The notes under the pieces are model-generated. The model saw nothing but the letters and a program-made list of their open reading frames with translations, did not search any database and was not told the origin of the DNA. A stretch of 10,326 bases of DNA from Treponema sp. (GTDB lineage: Bacteria; Spirochaetota; Spirochaetia; Treponematales; Treponemataceae). Below are positions 1 through 6,139 of this stretch, piece by piece. The stretch lies in contig JAILNY010000131.1 in the NCBI GenBank assembly GCA_024691105.1, positions 1-10,326 on the forward strand, read 5' to 3'. Made by a program: the position numbers and the translations under genes. Positions within the stretch are counted from its first letter, which is position 1; the number at the start of each line of letters is the position of its first letter.

Positions 1-279
1 CGCAATGTATTTTACATTGCACCAGCCGGAAATCTTTTTGTCACCATAGGTGTAAGTAATTTTAACATCATCATCTTCACTCTGACTAAGTAAAAGCTCT
101 GTTCCATAATCAACGCGTCCAATATATTTTATACACTTAGAATCTTTATAAACATTGGCACGATCGATATTACTGATATAACATGCAAGATCAGAAATCT
201 GCTCCGCTTTTCCAGGTCGACAGGAACAGAATAAACAAAACGACGCAATAATTACAAAAAAAGCTTTACTTAATTTCAT
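1..279 (-). CDS. Partial lipoprotein with SH3-like domain (C-terminus off the window)
   Basis: The reading frame opens at an ATG at 279 and stays open for all 93 codons to the window edge, so the C-terminus is missing. The N-terminus is a lipoprotein signal: Lys near the start, a hydrophobic stretch, then LFCSC, with the lipobox cysteine near residue 20. After a short linker, residues from about 41 look like a bacterial SH3-like domain: ANVYKDS, then IGRVDYGTELLL, then a GWCNVKYI ending. I infer a membrane-anchored protein whose SH3 fold binds envelope material such as peptidoglycan or a partner protein; no enzyme motif is visible. It starts 13 bases after the phosphatase stop codon, and a TAGGA ribosome-binding site overlaps that stop, so the two genes are probably cotranscribed. 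The lipoprotein call is firm. The SH3 call is moderate, since it rests on pattern only. Confidence 0.75.
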   Translation of the reverse strand, partial: MKLSKAFFVIIASFCLFCSCRPGKAEQISDLACYISNIDRANVYKDSKCIKYIGRVDYGTELLLSQSEDDDVKITYTYGDKKISGWCNVKYIA

Positions 280-292
280 CAGCTAAGAATTC

Positions 293-1228
293 CTATTTTT
301 TAATTTTTTTTAATATTGAACTGAAAACAAGCGGATATAGACACACAGTCCATATCATTGTAATAAAATATCTTGCAAAGCCTTTAACTTCTGCTCCGGC
401 TTTAGAAAAAATAAACGGAACAAGAACATATAAGAAAAGGCCTGCAGTTCCAACTCCAATTGACCCGACAATAATTTTTGCAGGAACAGATTCCGGAACA
501 TCAAATTTTACAAAGCGGCGTTCTAAAAACCACGCAATAATAAAACCAGAAAACATTCCCGACATCTTTATAAAATCGAGCTTCATTTTTGCAGGATCTG
601 CCGCAATCGATCCGTCTGCAAGATAATCAATCGGGTAAGATTTTAACATCACGACAACATAAAAGACTGCAACAACTAAAAGTGAAGCACATAAAAGAAT
701 TACATCTTTTTTGTCGTCATCAAAATATTCGATAACCTTTGACATAAAAAATGCAGCTAAAAACCCTTCTGCAAGTCCGACACAAACATCCTGCAGAGTA
801 TGAGCACCAAGCCAGTTACGGGCAAACGCTACAAAGAATGGAAGAATAAAAAAGATTGCTGCAACAGCCTTACGATTTTTTTGCCAGAGTCCGATTCCAA
901 AATAAGAAGACGATGCTCCAACAGTGTGCCCACTCGGAAACGAATAACCGGTTGCAGTTTTTCCAGCCTTTGAATAATGATGAAGCCTTTCATCTTTTAT
1001 CCATGGGCGATAAACGCAGGCAATATTTTTTACAAAATCATTAAACACTAACGAAAAGGAATATGCAAAAACAATTTTCTTTCCAGCCTTTTTATCAATA
1101 CACCAGTAAATTACCAGCGGAATAAGAAAAGCCAACGTAACTCCATATTCAGATATACAGTACAAAACCGGAGTAAGCCAAGACATAGAGCCTTCTCTAA
1201 GATTCTGCAAAAAATACAAGTAATCCAT
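293..1228 (-). CDS. PAP2-family integral membrane phosphatase
   Basis: This is a 311-residue polytopic membrane protein of the phosphatidic acid phosphatase type 2 family. These enzymes remove phosphate from lipid phosphates or pyrophosphates (for example undecaprenyl pyrophosphate or phosphatidate) at the membrane surface. All three signature motifs are present: KNIACVYRP (K67, R74, P75), PSGH (98-101, with the acid/base histidine), and RNWLGAHTLQD (R137, nucleophile H143, D147). The core is followed by about 150 residues with further membrane segments, longer than minimal PAP2 enzymes. I chose the ATG at 1228: an AGAGAG purine run lies 8 bases upstream, whereas the alternative GTG at 1237 would leave only 2 bases. 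The SH3 lipoprotein follows closely, which suggests an envelope role. The substrate cannot be decided from sequence. Confidence 0.9.
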   Translation of the reverse strand: MDYLYFLQNLREGSMSWLTPVLYCISEYGVTLAFLIPLVIYWCIDKKAGKKIVFAYSFSLVFNDFVKNIACVYRPWIKDERLHHYSKAGKTATGYSFPSGHTVGASSSYFGIGLWQKNRKAVAAIFFILPFFVAFARNWLGAHTLQDVCVGLAEGFLAAFFMSKVIEYFDDDKKDVILLCASLLVVAVFYVVVMLKSYPIDYLADGSIAADPAKMKLDFIKMSGMFSGFIIAWFLERRFVKFDVPESVPAKIIVGSIGVGTAGLFLYVLVPFIFSKAGAEVKGFARYFITMIWTVCLYPLVFSSILKKIKK

Positions 1229-1312
1229 AAACACCACTCTCTATAAAAAATTGCCTCTACAGCCGTAAATTAAAACCCGGCATACGTTGCAAAATAAATT
1301 ACGGTACAAACC

Positions 1313-1351
1313 AAAAAAAATGCGGACATTGAAAAATTCAAAATGCCCGCA
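1313..1351. terminator. Bidirectional intrinsic terminator after the AspT-like transporter
   Basis: Arms 1321-1330 (TGCGGACATT) and 1342-1351 (AATGCCCGCA) form a 10-bp stem with one A-C mismatch. On the minus strand the stem is followed by eight T (1313-1320). On the plus strand it is followed by a T-rich run (1353-1365). It lies 20 bases past the transporter stop codon and insulates the phosphatase gene from it. Confidence 0.85.
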
Positions 1352-1371
1352 CTTTATTTTTTTTTATCCGA

Positions 1372-2598
1372 CTAGCGGAAAATAATAATTAAGAACTGTG
1401 AAACAAGAACAACTGCTACAAGAGCAATTGGATAAGTTGAAGCATAAGCGCCTGCAACTTTTTCTGTTCCGGCAGTAGAAATCAAAGTTCCAAGAGCAGG
1501 AGTAGAAGTCATACCACCACAGATGGAACCAAGGTTGTTCAAAAGATTGAGCTTAAGAACAAACTTTGCAAAGATAAATCCAATAATCATTGGAACAAGT
1601 GTCATGATAATTCCGTAGATAAAGTATACCCATTCAAAGTACTTAACAAACGAAGCACCACCAGCAACACCGGCACCAATCAAAAAGAGCATAAGACCAA
1701 GCTCGCGGAATACCTTAAGAGTTGCTTCCTGCGGCATAATGCTTACGCTACCGATTTTCTGGAAGTGACCAAAAATCAAAGAAAGGATAAGACATCCACC
1801 AGTTGTTGTAAGCGAGAAGTTTCCAAACTTGAATGAACCAAAGAATACACCAAGAACAGCTACGATAGAGAATGCGCAGAATCCAAATGGATCAAGCTGA
1901 AGTTCTGAACCAGAAAGTTTAGAAGGAGCTTCTGGAGCTGATTCAGAAAGCTTTGCACGTTCTTCGTCCATATTAGCTTTTGCAAATTTTGGAACAAGCT
2001 GAACAAAAAGAACAACACCAACTACACCAAAGAGGTAAGCAATTCCGTGACCTACAGCAACGATTGCTTCGTAATCAATTGCACCACCCTGAGCTACAGT
2101 TGCCTTTGCAGCAGAGAAAGCAGGAGTAGATGTAAGAGATCCAGAAAGAAGACCAACAAGCATTGCAGCAACTTCTTCAAGATCACGACCATATACCTTG
2201 TTATCAAATATGATACAACCTGCACAAGAAAGACCACCAAAAAGAATGATGATTACACCGAGCAGGATGTAAGACTTAAAGTTCTTTTTCAAGTCACCAA
2301 AGAAGCTTGGTCCTGCAATAAAACCAACAGATGTAACAAACAAAATAAGTCCAAGATTTTCTACAATCTTGAGAGCGTTTGAAACATAAGACTTTCCACC
2401 AACCACAAGCTGCTCTGCAAGAGGATTGTACAAGAAAGCACCAAAAAGAAGAGCTACGATAAATACTCCCGCAGTTCCCAAAGAAACACCATTAATTGTG
2501 ATTCTACCAAGAAGGTATCCTAATCCAGCGATTACGAATACACAAAAAACCAAAAAACTGATAGTCTTAATTGATAAGATTCCACCAAAAAGAACCAT
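1372..2598 (-). CDS. AspT/YidE/YbjL-type transporter lacking the central regulatory domains
   Basis: This 408-residue membrane protein has two homologous halves typical of the aspartate:alanine exchanger family. The first half has GLILFVTSVGFIAGP (83-97) and GSLTSTPA (153-160). The second half repeats these as GLMLFLIGAGVAGGA (301-315) and GGMTSTPAL (361-369). Relatives such as AspT and YidE are about 550 residues and carry paired TrkA-C (RCK_C) domains between the halves. Here only a charged linker of about 33 residues (204-236) joins them, so those domains are absent. The likely role is exchange or uptake of a small carboxylate or amino acid; the substrate is not readable. I chose the ATG at 2598 over an upstream in-frame ATG (2685) because AGAGGT (2605-2610) sits 6 bases before it and a strong promoter lies between the two starts. 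Confidence 0.85.
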   Translation of the reverse strand: MVLFGGILSIKTISFLVFCVFVIAGLGYLLGRITINGVSLGTAGVFIVALLFGAFLYNPLAEQLVVGGKSYVSNALKIVENLGLILFVTSVGFIAGPSFFGDLKKNFKSYILLGVIIILFGGLSCAGCIIFDNKVYGRDLEEVAAMLVGLLSGSLTSTPAFSAAKATVAQGGAIDYEAIVAVGHGIAYLFGVVGVVLFVQLVPKFAKANMDEERAKLSESAPEAPSKLSGSELQLDPFGFCAFSIVAVLGVFFGSFKFGNFSLTTTGGCLILSLIFGHFQKIGSVSIMPQEATLKVFRELGLMLFLIGAGVAGGASFVKYFEWVYFIYGIIMTLVPMIIGFIFAKFVLKLNLLNNLGSICGGMTSTPALGTLISTAGTEKVAGAYASTYPIALVAVVLVSQFLIIIFR

Positions 2599-2617
2599 TA
2601 TAATACCTCTGTTTTCT

Positions 2618-2646
2618 ATTATAATGTTATCATTAAGGAGTTGCAA
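2618..2646 (-). promoter_or_regulatory. Sigma70-type promoter of the AspT-like transporter
   Basis: On the minus strand, TTGCAA (2641-2646; 4 of 6 to consensus) is separated by exactly 17 bases from a perfect TATAAT (2618-2623). Transcription would start near 2611, giving a very short leader of about 13 bases with the ribosome-binding site at its 5' end. The promoter supports the start codon at 2598 and means the transporter need not be cotranscribed with the upstream XRE gene. Confidence 0.75.
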
Positions 2647-2696
2647 GTGAAGTGCTTGGGAAGGATTATTCGAAACAAGCGGCATAAAATCTTTTT

Positions 2697-3062
2697 CTAA
2701 CCCCGCGCACTTTTTCTCTCTCCCTCGCGTTTTTTTAGCAAGTCAATCATACTGTTAATTATTGAAAGTTCATCTTTATCTAAATCTGACATTTTTTGCG
2801 CAATCTTAAAAACTTCTATAGAAAAAGGGCTTTTATGTTGAATTGAAGACTCCGCCTTTGAGTCAAAACCGTTTATAAGAAAATCAACACTTACATCCAG
2901 CGCTTTAGCCAGTTTTAGAGCCTTATCAGCAGGAGGCATAGAACCTTTTGTTTTTAGATAATTACTGATTGTTCCTGCATTGATATCCGTCAAATCTGCC
3001 AGTTGAGTAGTCGTAAGATTTTTACAGTACATTGCTTCTTTAAGATTTTCATTAAAACTCAT
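2697..3062 (-). CDS. XRE-family helix-turn-helix transcriptional regulator
   Basis: This 121-residue protein has an N-terminal helix-turn-helix of the Cro/CI (XRE) type at about residues 6-62. TTTQLADLTDINAGTISNYL forms the recognition helices, and KALKLAKALDVSVDFLING closes the fold. The C-terminal half (70-121) is a short helical, charged tail that may dimerise; no ligand or peptidase domain is visible. It is transcribed away from two exported-protein genes at 3193 and 4065, with palindromic AT-rich DNA between. That is the usual arrangement for a regulator that controls itself and its divergent neighbour (inference). No convincing ribosome-binding site precedes the ATG at 3062, so translation may be weak. 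The family call is firm; the target is not known. Confidence 0.9.
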   Translation of the reverse strand: MSFNENLKEAMYCKNLTTTQLADLTDINAGTISNYLKTKGSMPPADKALKLAKALDVSVDFLINGFDSKAESSIQHKSPFSIEVFKIAQKMSDLDKDELSIINSMIDLLKKREGERKSARG

Positions 3063-3082
3063 TCTTTATCATAGTAATTTTT

Positions 3083-3120
3083 ACCTAATCAAATGATTAA
3101 ACTAGACAGATTAACCTAAT
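3083..3120. promoter_or_regulatory. Candidate operator sites in the XRE divergent region
   Basis: TAATCA-AA-TGATTA (3086-3099) is a perfect inverted repeat 24 bases upstream of the XRE start codon. ATTA-ACC-TAAT (3110-3120) is a second, with the same TAAT/ATTA half-site. It falls between the -35 and -10 boxes of the plus-strand promoter. The heptamer ACCTAAT occurs at both (3083-3089 and 3114-3120), 31 bases apart. The region is AT-rich, so short palindromes can arise by chance; position is the main support. Confidence 0.45.
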
Positions 3121-3131
3121 AGACTTATAAT
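3103..3131 (+). promoter_or_regulatory. Sigma70-type promoter for the 3193 exported-protein gene
   Basis: TAGACA (3103-3108, 5 of 6 to consensus) is followed after exactly 17 bases by a perfect TATAAT (3126-3131). A start near 3138 would give a leader of about 55 bases before the ATG at 3193. The same leader holds CTATA-TTAAT-TATAG (3144-3158), a further inverted repeat. Confidence 0.7.
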
Positions 3132-3192
3132 TAGTTTTATACACTATATTAATTATAGACAAGTAATTTCTTACTAAGGAACGGAGAAAAAG

Positions 3193-3990
3193 ATGAAAAA
3201 GATTATTACAATTTTACTGATTAGTATTTCTACAATCTGTAGTATTTTTGCACAAGCGCTAAATGCAGATGCAATCGCTTCAGATATGGTATTACCAGAT
3301 GGCGCAACAGCAACAATTGCTCTTTATAAAAAATGGGGTCCAGCAAATAAAGATATTCAAACCATACAACCTAAAGATAAAAAGCCAATGGTGGGTACAA
3401 CAATGACAATAGCTAAAACCGAAAGTGACATAGGCTACTTTAGAAAGACCTACAATGGAAATGAAACAGAAGACATAGCTGCCCTTTGCGAAGTAATGAA
3501 GTACTGTGGTGCCATGTACGGAGTAACCTGGCTTGACTATGGGAATCGTGTTACTCGTTGTGTTTTTACATATAAAGGTGGAAAACTGACTTATGACAGA
3601 ATGGATTTCTTTGATGAAACAAATGGAGATTATGCTGATTTTGTGGCAAAAGAAAATGCAAAAAGAGCAAAAAGAAATAAAATTGCAGGTGATTTAACCA
3701 AGATTTTTTTGAAACCAATTTCAAATATTTCAGAAGCTGCAAACACAAATGAAACTCCTCAACAGACATTACATAGATTAAGACATCAAACATCTCAAGT
3801 TATACGTAACAACGGTGATGAAATACAAGTTTTTAGTTGGCGATATATTTATCATGACGATGGAAGAATAGTTCATGGATACATTGTTGACTTAGATGGA
3901 AATATACATGATGAAATTACGTGGGAAATTCCTCCAAAATATTCTGTTTCAAAAGATATTCGAGATTTAGCTTTGAAATCATTAGAATAA
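3193..3990 (+). CDS. Exported protein of unknown family
   Basis: I do not recognise this 265-residue protein. It starts with a Sec signal peptide (MKK, then a hydrophobic stretch to residue 20, then an A-Q-A site for cleavage after residue 22). There is no lipobox and no later membrane segment, so it is probably periplasmic or secreted. The mature part has an N-terminal mixed region, a stretch around C99-C105 (ALCEVMKYCGAMYG) with C123 nearby, a lysine-rich stretch (152-163) and a C-terminal strand-rich section. Two short stretches look alike: VFTYKGGKLTYDRMDFF (124-140) and VFSWRYIYHDDGRIVHGYIV (213-232). They may be weak beta repeats. GGAG at 3183-3186 sits 6 bases before the ATG. It shares a promoter region with the divergent XRE gene and lies 74 bases before the transglutaminase-barrel gene, so a joint function is plausible. 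Confidence 0.75.
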   Translation: MKKIITILLISISTICSIFAQALNADAIASDMVLPDGATATIALYKKWGPANKDIQTIQPKDKKPMVGTTMTIAKTESDIGYFRKTYNGNETEDIAALCEVMKYCGAMYGVTWLDYGNRVTRCVFTYKGGKLTYDRMDFFDETNGDYADFVAKENAKRAKRNKIAGDLTKIFLKPISNISEAANTNETPQQTLHRLRHQTSQVIRNNGDEIQVFSWRYIYHDDGRIVHGYIVDLDGNIHDEITWEIPPKYSVSKDIRDLALKSLE

Positions 3991-4064
3991 GTTTTTTAGT
4001 GATTAAAAATTCTCATATGATATATCACACAAAAATATACTCCTATTTATAAGTGGAAGAAAAA

Positions 4065-5324
4065 ATGAAACGAAAAATATTTATAATTTTATTATGGTCA
4101 TTTGCTTTTACAGCACATTCCTTTGCAGATTCCTTTACAGATGCAATACAAGATCTTGCTGTTGCAATAGCTTGCAAAGGAACATATGCTGGAGCAGAAG
4201 CTGGCTATGATGAAGATCCAGAAGATTATTATACACCTAATATGATGGCATCTCGTTTTGCAGAAGAATCTGGCAATAAAACGATGACAGCTACATTTTA
4301 TGGTGTTTGTTTCAACTATGCACAATTTGCATTTACGGAAATTAAAAACTATAAATCCTGGTACAACAAACAAGGTATGTATGAAAGTCAGTTTTGGCTT
4401 GCTGGAGTTCATGATAATCCGAATCAAATCGAACTTATGGGTATAGGTACAAAAAACGATTATTCTCGATTACAAAATGGTGAATACATAAAAACCTATA
4501 ATACAAGTTTACGAAGTGTTAAAACTCATAATGGTGCGAGTAATCATGCATGGCTTTGGATCGAACGTGCTGATGGTGTATGGTTCTGGGTTGATCCGAC
4601 ATGGACTGATACAGGTGGTTATGTAGTTTACGGGTATGTAAAAAATGGACAGGAGATTCAGTGTAGACCTGATGAAAAATATTGTGAGATTTACCCGAAT
4701 TTTTTGAATAATCTGCCATCTCCTCCTCCTATGGGACAAAGACTTGCACCTAGCAAAACTGCTAATTCAACAAATAGACAGGAGACAATTCTAGATGCGG
4801 GAACAGATTGGATAGTAGGAGTAGTTGATAAAGCGCTACGAAAAACCTTCATCGATGTAGATTACAAAATGAAAAATCAATATCTGGCATTTCTTGCATC
4901 TGTAGATATACCATTTACTGTAATAACTGATAAAGCAATAAGTGCAGGCAAAATGGGTTTTAGTCTTGAAATGGCTCCTCTGTACAACAATATAGCAATG
5001 TTTTGGGGCTTAGAATATCTTCATAACCTTGAGAATAACAATAATCTGCATTCTGCAATTTTGGAACTAAATCTTTGCAGACGATTATTCAATAACTTAG
5101 CATGGTACATTGGTGGAGGTATTGGACTTCAATTTGATTTTTCAAATACAAAAGCTCTACCACGTGGCGGTAATGGAATTGTTGATACGGGTTATTTTGC
5201 ATGGAAAGTTGATACAGGCTTAATTATCAATCTTTCAAAATTCTTTACCAAACTCGAAGTTTCTTATAACAATGTAATAGGATTTTCAATGGGAGCAGGT
5301 CTAGGATTTGGATTTGACTTTTAA
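4065..5324 (+). CDS. Exported transglutaminase-like domain fused to an outer-membrane beta-barrel
   Basis: The product is 419 residues from the ATG at 4065; GGAAG lies 5 bases upstream, which is why the GTG at 4053 was not chosen. A Sec signal peptide ends at AHSFA (residue 21). Residues about 75-185 carry the transglutaminase-like triad: C82 in GVCFNYAQ, H161 in NHAWLWI and D177 in WFWVDPTW. Proteins of this fold cut or join amide bonds, though some are inactive. A proline-rich and polar linker (216-240) follows. From about residue 296 there are seven or eight alternating hydrophobic strands, and the protein ends GAGLGFGFDF. A terminal Phe is the usual recognition signal for outer-membrane barrel assembly. 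I infer a small, roughly 8-stranded barrel that holds the enzyme domain at the outer membrane. Substrate and side of the membrane are not known. Confidence 0.75.
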   Translation: MKRKIFIILLWSFAFTAHSFADSFTDAIQDLAVAIACKGTYAGAEAGYDEDPEDYYTPNMMASRFAEESGNKTMTATFYGVCFNYAQFAFTEIKNYKSWYNKQGMYESQFWLAGVHDNPNQIELMGIGTKNDYSRLQNGEYIKTYNTSLRSVKTHNGASNHAWLWIERADGVWFWVDPTWTDTGGYVVYGYVKNGQEIQCRPDEKYCEIYPNFLNNLPSPPPMGQRLAPSKTANSTNRQETILDAGTDWIVGVVDKALRKTFIDVDYKMKNQYLAFLASVDIPFTVITDKAISAGKMGFSLEMAPLYNNIAMFWGLEYLHNLENNNNLHSAILELNLCRRLFNNLAWYIGGGIGLQFDFSNTKALPRGGNGIVDTGYFAWKVDTGLIINLSKFFTKLEVSYNNVIGFSMGAGLGFGFDF

Positions 5325-5346
5325 GGCATGGTCAATCGCAACCCCT

Positions 5347-5386
5347 TATGATTTTAACCGCAGCGCGTCTGACGCGCTGTCGGTTA
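5347..5386. repeat. REP-like palindromic element, copy 1
   Basis: CAGCGCGTC and GACGCGCTG (5361-5369 and 5371-5379) form a nearly perfect palindrome. It is extended by TAACCG/CGGTTA (5355-5360 with 5381-5386) across one bulged T at 5380. The hairpin sits between two convergent genes and overlaps the toxin stop codon. Neither side has a clear T run, so it is not a textbook terminator, though it could slow polymerase or protect transcript ends. A copy 31/36 identical lies at 7916-7951 in the same orientation. Confidence 0.75.
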
Positions 5387-5725
5387 GAAATTATTCTCCT
5401 TCATTTCATTGAGCAAGCTGTCTGTATCTCTTCTACCGTTTGTAACGCGAGTAACACGTGCTTCAAACTTACCGTCAACTTCTTTAATAATGTAGAAAAT
5501 TGAATAATTTTTTATTGAAAAATAATGAATACCAAGAGACTGCCAGGGCTCTTTTGGATAGAGGTGATATCCATCCGCCATAAAAGACAGATTATTTATT
5601 TCTGTATATAACATTCCAAGTACAGCATCCGCATTGATGGATGATTTTAGTTCAGTGAGAATGTATGAATAGATATCGGCAAGATCATCTTCAGCTTGTT
5701 CTGTGATTTTTACTGTAAAATCCAT
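5384..5725 (-). CDS. RelE/ParE-family toxin
   Basis: This 113-residue protein has the RelE/ParE toxin layout. An N-terminal strand and a helix with acidic and hydrophobic residues (ITEQAEDDLADIYSYI, 7-22) are followed by a second helix (33-49). The central and C-terminal strands are NYSIFYII (73-80) and ARVTRVTNGRRD (89-100). The GRRD ending is common in ParE-like members. Family toxins stop growth by cutting ribosome-bound mRNA (RelE) or blocking DNA gyrase (ParE); the sequence looks more ParE-like but does not settle this. Its ATG overlaps the antitoxin stop codon (TAATG), so translation is coupled, with the toxin second. The stop codon lies inside the REP-like hairpin. Confidence 0.85.
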   Translation of the reverse strand: MDFTVKITEQAEDDLADIYSYILTELKSSINADAVLGMLYTEINNLSFMADGYHLYPKEPWQSLGIHYFSIKNYSIFYIIKEVDGKFEARVTRVTNGRRDTDSLLNEMKENNF

Positions 5726-5961
5726 TAAGCAAACCGTTTTTTAATATCTGTAAAAGCCTGATTAACAGGCTTTACACGGCCTTGAATAGCATCTTCATAG
5801 CCTTTCTGCATTTTTGCATTAAAGACTTCCTCAGATTCAGAAAGAGAATTCATTTTACTGAGACCATACTGATAAAGGAGATAGTCTATATAATTTGCTG
5901 CCGCTTCCAGACATGGTTCTGGCAACGTTTTTACTTTTTCCATAACTGAATCGTATGACAT
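5725..5961 (-). CDS. Antitoxin partner of the RelE/ParE toxin
   Basis: This 78-residue protein is encoded directly before the toxin with a one-base overlap, the standard order for type II pairs. The N-terminal part (VMEKVKTLPEPCLEAAANYIDYLLYQY, residues 6-32) has the LPE-x-helix pattern seen in DUF2281-like small proteins. The C-terminal part (FNAKMQKGYEDAIQGRVKPV and on, 47-78) is charged, amphipathic and suited to wrapping the toxin. I chose the ATG at 5961 because GGAGGT (5967-5972) sits 5 bases upstream; an in-frame TTG at 5976 lies before that site. No classical DNA-binding motif is obvious, so self-regulation cannot be read directly. Confidence 0.8.
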   Translation of the reverse strand: MSYDSVMEKVKTLPEPCLEAAANYIDYLLYQYGLSKMNSLSESEEVFNAKMQKGYEDAIQGRVKPVNQAFTDIKKRFA

Positions 5962-5980
5962 AATGAACCTCCACAAAAGA

Positions 5981-5989
5981 ATTATAACA
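5981..5989 (-). promoter_or_regulatory. Extended -10 promoter of the toxin-antitoxin operon
   Basis: On the minus strand TGTTATAAT is a perfect extended -10 element (TGn plus TATAAT at 5981-5986). No good -35 box lies upstream, which fits extended -10 promoters. The start would be near 5974, so GGAGGT is almost at the 5' end of the transcript. Confidence 0.65.
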
Positions 5990-6072
5990 TATTAAGAGTT
6001 TTTTGAGTATATAAGATTTCACAAAAAAGAAAATAAAAAAAATATTATAATGCAAATCAGCGGTGTACGTTA

Positions 6073-6103
6073 TAAAAAAAAAGGGCAGCGCTAAGGCTAC
6101 CCT
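6073..6103 (-). terminator. Intrinsic terminator of the ankyrin lipoprotein gene
   Basis: On the minus strand AGGGTAGC (6096-6103) pairs with GCTGCCCT (6082-6089) across a 6-base loop, with one G-U pair. A run of nine T follows (6074-6082, the first being the last base of the stem). It ends the 7636-6140 transcript before the toxin-antitoxin promoter. Confidence 0.9.
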
Positions 6104-6110
6104 CCTGTGA

Positions 6111-6138
6111 TTTCAAGCGGCTATTTGTCCGCCTGAAA
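6111..6138 (-). other. Second hairpin directly after the ankyrin gene stop
   Basis: TTTCAAGCGG (6111-6120) pairs with CCGCCTGAAA (6129-6138) with one A-C mismatch and an 8-base loop. It begins one base past the stop codon at 6140 and precedes the true terminator. It may protect the transcript end or add to termination. Confidence 0.6.
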
Positions 6139-6139
6139 C

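Noticed and set aside
1263..1304. CCGTAA (1263-1268) and TTACGG (1299-1304) as an operator or hairpin before the phosphatase gene
   Set aside because: There are only six paired bases with a 30-base gap and no matching promoter; probably chance.
2599..2685. A 29-residue N-terminal extension of the transporter from the ATG at 2685
   Set aside because: The stretch contains the promoter and ribosome-binding site for the start at 2598, and its residues do not look like a transporter N-terminus.
4018..4027. TGATATATCA palindrome between the two exported-protein genes as an operator
   Set aside because: A 10-bp AT-rich palindrome is expected by chance here, and no good promoter boxes lie around it.
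5352..5389. REP-like copy 1 as an integron attC site (TTTTAAC ... GTTAGAA ends, bulged base, cassette-like toxin-antitoxin nearby)
   Set aside because: At about 38 bases it is shorter than known attC sites, the ends miss the consensus outer bases, and copy 2 lacks the GTT arm. No integrase gene is in the window.
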